A stretch of DNA of 20,215 bases from assembly GCA_944390185.1 (NCBI GenBank), contig CALXPA010000009.1, forward strand, positions 1 through 20,215, in the 5' to 3' direction. A program made the translations under genes and the position numbers. Below the pieces are notes generated by a model that was given only the letters and a program-made list of their open reading frames with translations, was not told the DNA's origin and made no database searches. Below, piece by piece: positions 15,502-20,215 of this stretch (position 1 is the stretch's first letter; every line of letters starts with the position of its first letter). This stretch comes from an uncultured Alphaproteobacteria bacterium. GTDB taxonomy: Bacteria; Pseudomonadota; Alphaproteobacteria; Rs-D84.

Positions 15502-17055
15502 TTATTGTTCACAACCATACATTCCGCATGCGCCGTTGTTGTTCGGTATTGCATATTCTTCGACCACTGCGACCGGCACCTGGCTGGCAGGTTCTGTATA
15601 ATGTACCTCTTTCACGACACGCACACGACGATTTGCCGCGTTTGCGACACCGTCACCCGTCTGCACGGCCAACCCTTCCTCACCGGCGGACACCGCGACA
15701 ATCTGGCTGGCCGGGATGCCATATTTAATCAGCATTTTTTGGACAGCCTCGGCCCGACGGCCACCCAGCGAATAATTATAATCCTTGGTCCCCATTGTAT
15801 CGGTATGCCCAACAACGGACACTTTGATATTTTTATTTTCCTGGGTTGCAGTGGCCAATTGCCGTATTAAATCCTCGTACTCTGGCTTTACAACCGCCTT
15901 GTCAAAGTCGAACCGAATTTCCAAGATTTCTTCCATGACATGCTGTTTCGGTTCCAACGGGATTTGCTGTACTTTAATGATGGTTTTATCTTCTTGGTTT
16001 GCGGCCGCGATTTCATCCAGTCGCGCATTAATCGTCGCCAATTCCGCACGCATTGCCATCATCATATTGATAAATTCTTCACGCGTAACCAGTTCATCGC
16101 CAACCATTGGGATATCTTCGTTTACCGCCGGCGCCTGTGCTGGGGTCGGTGCAGGTGCGGGTTCACACGGTGCACCATCTGGATTTGTACACTCTGTACG
16201 AACGCTGTTGTCGTGCAGCGTTTTATCCCCACCGTATATATTCTGATTAAAGACCATCGGCTGCACCGGCACAGGATTAATCAAGTGTTCTGGCACATTG
16301 ACATTATTAACGATAATCACACCTTCGCGTGCATTTGTTCCCGACATAGCCGCCATATTACGCGTATCTGGGTAATAAGTCTGGACCGGTGGAACCGCCG
16401 CACTGTTATCGGCAACCACATCCGTCTGGACATCTGCACTGGCACCGGTACACGTTGTCACGGTTGTTGTACCCGACGATACCGTACTGATTACCTTGCC
16501 CTGTGTACAGTCCTGTAACGCATTCATTGTTTTATAGAATCTGTCGCGACATTCACTGGCCGTTCCTGTCTGGCCACTGGCCGCCGCCGACAACCAACAG
16601 TCGAATTTTGCCTGGGCCTCGGCCGCCAGTTGCGGCTGGGTCATACTGGCATCATTCATCAACTGGTCCAACAAGTTATTATACGCCGTATACAATTCAA
16701 AAGATTCCTGTTCATCGGCGACCGGCCAATTATCCAGTGTTTCTGGGAATGGCAATTCGCCCGAGAATGCCGCCACCGCCTTTTGCGCGAACAGTTCGCC
16801 CATATCAGCATATCCACTGGTGCGTGCATTATATATCGCATAGGAACGATAATTCATCGCCAATTGGTTCAAAAAAGAATCCTGGTGCGGCGCAGAATAG
16901 ACATCCAACGTTTCGACATAATCCACCGTCGGCGTTGCCCCAGACACCGGCGCCCCAGAATTATCCGTCCCGGCACACCCGGCCAGCATGCCCACCGCTG
17001 CAACCGTCAACATCTGTGACAAAACCCATACAGATACCGCAGATTTCTTTTTCAT
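15502..17055 (-). CDS. OmpA-domain outer-membrane lipoprotein
   Basis: The 517-residue product has a lipoprotein signal with lipobox MLAGC (Cys27). Residues about 45-200 form an Ala-rich helical region unlike known barrels. Then come a Pro/Val-rich linker, a likely coiled coil near 320-350 (MMMAMRAELATINARLDEI), and a C-terminal OmpA/peptidoglycan-associated domain from about residue 375. That domain shows IRFDFDKAVVKPEY, VVGHTDTMGTKDYNYSLGGRRA and NRRVRV, which hold the Asp and Arg that bind diaminopimelate in the cell wall. It should anchor the outer membrane to peptidoglycan, like Pal but much longer. AGAGGA precedes the start and a promoter lies at 17082-17110. The tail after the domain ends in Cys-x4-Cys. 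The N-terminal region has no recognised family. Confidence 0.9.
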   Translation of the reverse strand: MKKKSAVSVWVLSQMLTVAAVGMLAGCAGTDNSGAPVSGATPTVDYVETLDVYSAPHQDSFLNQLAMNYRSYAIYNARTSGYADMGELFAQKAVAAFSGELPFPETLDNWPVADEQESFELYTAYNNLLDQLMNDASMTQPQLAAEAQAKFDCWLSAAASGQTGTASECRDRFYKTMNALQDCTQGKVISTVSSGTTTVTTCTGASADVQTDVVADNSAAVPPVQTYYPDTRNMAAMSGTNAREGVIIVNNVNVPEHLINPVPVQPMVFNQNIYGGDKTLHDNSVRTECTNPDGAPCEPAPAPTPAQAPAVNEDIPMVGDELVTREEFINMMMAMRAELATINARLDEIAAANQEDKTIIKVQQIPLEPKQHVMEEILEIRFDFDKAVVKPEYEDLIRQLATATQENKNIKVSVVGHTDTMGTKDYNYSLGGRRAEAVQKMLIKYGIPASQIVAVSAGEEGLAVQTGDGVANAANRRVRVVKEVHYTEPASQVPVAVVEEYAIPNNNGACGMYGCEQ

Positions 17056-17081
17056 ATGGTTCCTCTCTTATAATCCCCTGT

Positions 17082-17110
17082 ATTATACGATTTTTATGCA
17101 TATGAGTAAA
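17082..17110 (-). promoter_or_regulatory. Promoter of the OmpA-domain lipoprotein gene
   Basis: Minus strand TTTACT, 17-base spacer, TATAAT (-35 at 17105-17110, -10 at 17082-17087), about 27 bases upstream of the ATG. Confidence 0.65.
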
Positions 17111-17129
17111 GTGAAAAAGCACGCGCCCC

Positions 17130-17939
17130 TTAATTACCCATAACCTGGGTTGCCAATCCCCCCAGCGTACCGCTTAACGTCCCCATAATTCCGCCAGAGC
17201 CCCCGGTTATACTGCTGACCTGCTGCATAATTGAACCCGTATTTGTTGGCTGGCCCAGCGTGCTGATTGTATCAGTCAAGAACGATGCCCACATTTGTCG
17301 CTTGCTGGCGTTTAATTTTGCATCGGAACACTTTTCAATTTTATTAATCAGCCGACTGGCCGTGGTCAGTTCATTTGGCGTATAATCAGCATCACTAAAC
17401 GAAATCAGGTTGAAAATTTCATAAATGTCAGACACAGTCTTCTTATCGCTGCACATTGTGGTTCCATCTTCACAGTACGTTGCGATACCGACCTTTGGAT
17501 AATTTTCCCATATCATTCCCTTGTCTGCCTTGGACCCGAAATAGTCATAGCAAAAATCGTTCATTTCTGTCCCGGCGGCCACCAAAACAGCGGTCCTATA
17601 TCCACCATCCGCCACCGAACAGCGGTCCCGCCCCAGGCGTTTTTCAACCTCTTCCGCACTCATTGTGCCGGTTTTTGCCCATTCTTTGACCATATTATTA
17701 ACAAAATCTATTTCATTTGTTGTCGGCACACATTCCGCCGTCAGCGCACGTTGCTGGGCCGTGATTTGCTGTATTCCGCTGACCAATCCCAACACTGTTG
17801 GCACCAAACTGGTGGCGGCCGACGCCCCGGATGATTCCTGGGTTGATACGGACGACGCCTTGTTAATAGTGACCGCCCCGGCCGGCAGCGTCGCCACACA
17901 CATCGCCATTCCAAAGAAAAACAGCAAATTTTTTTTCAT
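17130..17939 (-). CDS. Exported protein of unknown function
   Basis: The 269-residue product has a signal peptide of about 22 residues ending PAGA. The mature protein begins with a Ser/Ala/Thr-rich stretch and is then mostly helical. Cysteines are scattered (for example AECVPT, RDRCSV, DFCYDYF, ATYCEDG, TMCSD, EKCSD), enough for several disulfides. The last 35 residues are Gly, Ser and Thr-rich (GGSGGIMGTLSGTLGGL). The body DFCYDYFGSKADKG and the following residues match no family I know. It has an extended -10 promoter, lies just upstream of the OmpA-domain gene on the same strand, and no clear terminator separates them, so some co-transcription is possible. A periplasmic or surface role alongside the OmpA-like protein is only suggested by position. 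Confidence 0.82.
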   Translation of the reverse strand: MKKNLLFFFGMAMCVATLPAGAVTINKASSVSTQESSGASAATSLVPTVLGLVSGIQQITAQQRALTAECVPTTNEIDFVNNMVKEWAKTGTMSAEEVEKRLGRDRCSVADGGYRTAVLVAAGTEMNDFCYDYFGSKADKGMIWENYPKVGIATYCEDGTTMCSDKKTVSDIYEIFNLISFSDADYTPNELTTASRLINKIEKCSDAKLNASKRQMWASFLTDTISTLGQPTNTGSIMQQVSSITGGSGGIMGTLSGTLGGLATQVMGN

Positions 17940-17953
17940 CTCTCTTGCCGTGT

Positions 17954-17982
17954 ATTATAGCACAAAAAATAATTTGAATAAA
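17954..17982 (-). promoter_or_regulatory. Extended -10 promoter of the 269-residue exported protein
   Basis: Minus strand TGCTATAAT (-10 at 17954-17959 with TG one base before it). The -35 region is AT-rich (TTTATT at 17977-17982) and weak. The leader is about 10 bases long and carries AAGAGAG. Confidence 0.6.
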
Positions 17983-17990
17983 TATAAAAA

Positions 17991-18019
17991 TTGCATTTTA
18001 TTGTACAACGCGCTAGACT
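17991..18019 (+). promoter_or_regulatory. Promoter directly abutting lptC
   Basis: TTGCAT, 17-base spacer, TAGACT (-35 at 17991-17996, -10 at 18014-18019). The -10 touches the ATG at 18020, so transcription would start near 18026, where an in-frame GTG lies. This implies a leaderless message if the promoter is real. Confidence 0.45.
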
Positions 18020-18505
18020 ATGCCCGTGCAAGGCGACAAACGTACGTTTATTATTTTCACTAAGCACAGACGACTAAAACGTCTGTGGCAGTTCTTTTTT
18101 ACCGGATGGGGTCTGGTGATGGTTGCGGCATTAATTGCGGGTTCGCTATTTACGCGCCAGTTATTGTGGACACCAATTTCTGCGATAAACATGACCGATA
18201 TCGTCAGTAACCAGTTCAAGATGTCAAACGCATCATTTGCTGGCACTGACAAGAACGGCGAACCGTTCCAGATAAATGCAGCAACTGGCCGCCAGGAATA
18301 TAACAATCCCGACATAATATTTCTGGAAACCGTATCTGGCAAGATTCGCCGTGTGTCTGATGGCACGGTAATAACGGATGACATTGTCGCGGACACTGGG
18401 CAATATAATCGTCGTGCACGGACGATAACACTGATTGGCAACGTGCGCGTTGATTCCGATAACGGGGACAAGGTTCGAACCAAAGAATTGGTGATAAAAT
18501 TATGA
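18020..18505 (+). CDS. lptC: LPS export protein LptC
   Basis: The up-to-161-residue product has a basic cytoplasmic start, one membrane helix (about residues 24-44) and a periplasmic beta-jellyroll-like part with alternating short strands such as GKIRRVSDGTVITDD and ITLIGNVRVDSDNGD, typical of the LptC/DUF1239 family. LptC sits on the inner-membrane LptBFG transporter and passes lipopolysaccharide to the periplasmic bridge. It is shorter than the usual 190-220 residues. Identity is strengthened by the directly following lptB, with a 4-base ATGA overlap. There is no ribosome binding site before the ATG and the promoter touches it, so the true start may be the GTG at 18026. Confidence 0.85.
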   Translation: MPVQGDKRTFIIFTKHRRLKRLWQFFFTGWGLVMVAALIAGSLFTRQLLWTPISAINMTDIVSNQFKMSNASFAGTDKNGEPFQINAATGRQEYNNPDIIFLETVSGKIRRVSDGTVITDDIVADTGQYNRRARTITLIGNVRVDSDNGDKVRTKELVIKL

Positions 18506-19230
18506 AGCAATCTGTATTACGCATTGAACACCTATCTAAATCATACGGCAAGCGTATGGTCATCAAGGACATTTCGTTAATCGCCCGCCAGGGCGAATCG
18601 GTTGGTCTGTTGGGGCCAAACGGCGCGGGCAAGACGACGGCATTCTATTGCATCACTGGCCAATTAAGCGCAACGGGCGGCCAAATATTCTTGAATTCCC
18701 AGGACATAACGCATTTACCGTTTTACCAACGTGCCCGCCTGCACATTGGCTATTTGCCCCAGGAAAACAGTGTATTTCGCGGATTAACCGTTGAACAAAA
18801 TATTATGGCTATCCTAGAGGTTATAGAACCCAGCAAAAAGAAACGCCTAAAGAAATTAGATGCATTGCTGGATGAATTTTCGATATCGGCCCTGCGGCGC
18901 AGTCCGGCAACGGCGCTATCGGGCGGCGAACGTCGTCGCGTTGAAATCGCGCGTGCATTGGCCAATGATCCAAAGTTCATATTATTGGATGAACCGTTCG
19001 CAGGCATTGATCCAATTGCCGTAAACGAAATTCGCAGCCTGGTGTCCCAGTTAAAGAATCGTGGTCTGGGGGTTATTATAACGGATCACAATGTTCGCGA
19101 AACACTGGGGATTACAGACCGCAGTTACGTGTTGCACGACGGCAAGATATTGAAACACGGCACCACCGCAGAAATTGTCGAAGACGAAATGGTGAAAAAG
19201 GTTTATCTGGGCGAAGACTTTGTGATGTAA
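18502..19230 (+). CDS. lptB: LPS export ABC transporter ATPase LptB
   Basis: The 242-residue product is a stand-alone ABC ATPase with Walker A GPNGAGKT (38-45), Q-loop Gln87 in GYLPQE, signature LSGGE (139-143), Walker B FILLDE with catalytic Glu164, D-loop GIDP, and switch His196 in ITDHNV. The ending VKKVYLGEDFVM is the characteristic LptB tail. It powers extraction of lipopolysaccharide from the inner membrane with LptF and LptG, which are not in this window. It overlaps lptC by 4 bases, so translation is coupled. In most proteobacteria lptA lies between lptC and lptB; here it is absent. The stop lies 19 bases from a convergent gene, without a visible terminator. Confidence 0.95.
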   Translation: MKQSVLRIEHLSKSYGKRMVIKDISLIARQGESVGLLGPNGAGKTTAFYCITGQLSATGGQIFLNSQDITHLPFYQRARLHIGYLPQENSVFRGLTVEQNIMAILEVIEPSKKKRLKKLDALLDEFSISALRRSPATALSGGERRRVEIARALANDPKFILLDEPFAGIDPIAVNEIRSLVSQLKNRGLGVIITDHNVRETLGITDRSYVLHDGKILKHGTTAEIVEDEMVKKVYLGEDFVM

Positions 19231-19248
19231 TCGCCCCTGTCCCCACCC

Positions 19249-19941
19249 TTATTTCGTATAGTTACAATTCGTTGAAAATTGATAATAGTTTCCCGCTGAA
19301 TCCACCACAGTTGTATTCGCAGGAATATAACAGTCCGTGATTGCGGGGCGTTTTATGGTTGGATACGGCGTCATACCCACAGCCCCCTGATTGGGACACG
19401 TTCGACATGCACCGCCATTCCAGTACAGACCGACATTGCAATAATCACACATCGTATTTTGATGCACATCGGTGGTAAAACCATACGAAGACCCCGACGA
19501 CCCAGATGGACACTTAACACACGTATTGCCATTCCAATAATAACTATGCTCGCACCAGTTACACGTCGTATTTATATGCGTACCGGTTCCATTTATTGCA
19601 ACAGAACCTGTGGGACAACTGGCACAACGTCCACCCGACACATATTCATCATACTGGCAATGCAGACACGACGATGACGTAGACGCCTGGCCATTAGAAC
19701 ACACCTGGCCAGTAACGGGACCCGCCTCGCCAAAATCGGCACACGCACACTTATTGTACCCCAGCCCCAAATTCACAAAAAAATAGCCATCCGAACAATA
19801 ATATTGCGCAACCTGGCTGGTACCACTGTATACCACCAACGTATTTGGTCCAACAACCGTGCCGCACACCCGGACCGCCATCGCCGCGTGCGTACACAAA
19901 AAAACACCAATGAATACGGCCAGTGCCGCGTTACATCGCAT
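19249..19941 (-). CDS. Exported protein with three cysteine-rich EGF/TNFR-like modules
   Basis: The 230-residue product has a signal peptide of 22 residues ending HAAMA. After a short Cys-containing domain (CGTVVGP to CACADFG) come three similar modules at about residues 92-110, 127-145 and 165-183. Each has C-x2-C, then an aromatic turn such as YYWNGN or LYWNGG, then C-x2-CP. This is the spacing of disulfide-knotted modules related to EGF, TNFR or GCC2/GCC3 repeats, which in secreted proteins serve binding. The exact function is unknown. The ATG at 19941 is chosen because AAAGGA lies 8 bases upstream; a TTG at 19947 is too close to it. It is convergent to lptB. Confidence 0.82.
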   Translation of the reverse strand: MRCNAALAVFIGVFLCTHAAMAVRVCGTVVGPNTLVVYSGTSQVAQYYCSDGYFFVNLGLGYNKCACADFGEAGPVTGQVCSNGQASTSSSCLHCQYDEYVSGGRCASCPTGSVAINGTGTHINTTCNWCEHSYYWNGNTCVKCPSGSSGSSYGFTTDVHQNTMCDYCNVGLYWNGGACRTCPNQGAVGMTPYPTIKRPAITDCYIPANTTVVDSAGNYYQFSTNCNYTK

Positions 19942-20057
19942 CAGCAAAATCCTTTATTGCTTAAACAAACTACCGTTTTGGGGTTATATAATGCCTTTCC
20001 TCATTTACCAGAAGTTTACCATAATGGACATTTTTTTCAACAGTAAATATATCACAC

Positions 20058-20215
20058 CCCGCGGCCCGCGCCCCCCTGTCACCCCGGTGCTTGACACCGG
20101 GGCCCAGGTTAATTAACCCGTCGCGCAGCGACACAAATCGCTGTTGTCTGTGCTGACGCACAGGACTCTATTCACCTGGATCCCGCGGTCAACCAGCACC
20201 CCACAAAAACATTCG
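20058..20215. repeat. Composite palindromic intergenic repeat, cut by the right edge
   Basis: Three hairpins follow each other: CCCCGGTG-CTTGA-CACCGGGG (20082-20102), CAGCGA-CACAAA-TCGCTG (20126-20143) and CTGTGC-TGAC-GCACAG (20148-20163). Then comes CTGGATCCCGCGGTCAA near 20177-20193. CACCCCGG...CCGGGG and TGGATCCCGCGGTCAA are the type of words seen in dispersed palindromic elements of host-associated Alphaproteobacteria. Here the last palindrome is not completed as usual, because CCAGC follows. Reading frames across it are by-products of the inverted repeats. Confidence 0.6.

Noticed and set aside
19859..20161. Plus and minus frames of 85 and 63 codons over the right-edge repeat
   Set aside because: They read through the palindromes. 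Peptides such as VTPVLDTGAQ and LGPGVKHRGDRGARA are typical products of translated repeat elements.
1..20215. CRISPR array, insertion sequence, transposase, integrase or rRNA
   Set aside because: No regular short repeats with spacers, no transposase or integrase motifs and no rRNA-like stretches were seen on either strand.

Overview
The window looks like a chromosomal segment of a host-associated alphaproteobacterium with GC content near the middle of the range. The evidence is Rho, SSB, enolase and LptC/LptB of proteobacterial type, a large type V autotransporter, an OmpA-like lipoprotein, several small secreted cysteine-rich proteins of no known family, and a palindromic repeat at the right edge whose core resembles elements common in host-associated Alphaproteobacteria. 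An uncultured gut lineage of the RF32/Enterousia kind would fit, but that is inference from gene style, not from a marker gene.

Positions 1-2434 hold a short accessory segment abutting a tRNA-Pro(UGG). It contains the start of a minus-strand gene that leaves the window, a 387-residue protein whose C-terminal part resembles an ADP-ribosyltransferase fold, a downstream gene split by a one-base shift at an A-run, and a relic of a small 'DGNAF' family protein. The tRNA 3' end points into this segment, as expected for an integration site. Positions 2529-4766 hold a secreted repeat/cysteine protein translationally coupled to a ureohydrolase, then two overlapping minus-strand genes that look like an inner-membrane/lipoprotein spanin pair.

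Positions 4826-13791 are mostly housekeeping: rho and ssb are divergent, a 1775-residue autotransporter follows on the minus strand, and enolase is followed by a small two-helix membrane protein. Positions 13810-15431 hold one transcription unit of three exported cysteine-rich proteins, the first two tandem paralogues and the second broken at a run of seven G. Facing it on the minus strand is a previously hidden 53-residue gene with its own strong promoter and terminator. Positions 15502-17939 hold two minus-strand exported proteins, an OmpA-domain lipoprotein and a protein of unknown function, each with a good sigma70-type promoter. Positions 18020-19230 hold lptC and lptB, overlapping by 4 bases with no lptA between them. 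The window ends with a secreted protein carrying three cysteine-rich modules and a composite palindromic repeat.

Much of the segment serves the cell envelope: LPS export, outer-membrane anchoring, surface display and exported disulfide-type proteins. The two single-base homopolymer shifts (A-run near 1741, G-run at 14497) could be biology (decay, recoding or phase variation) or consensus errors, and only reads can decide.
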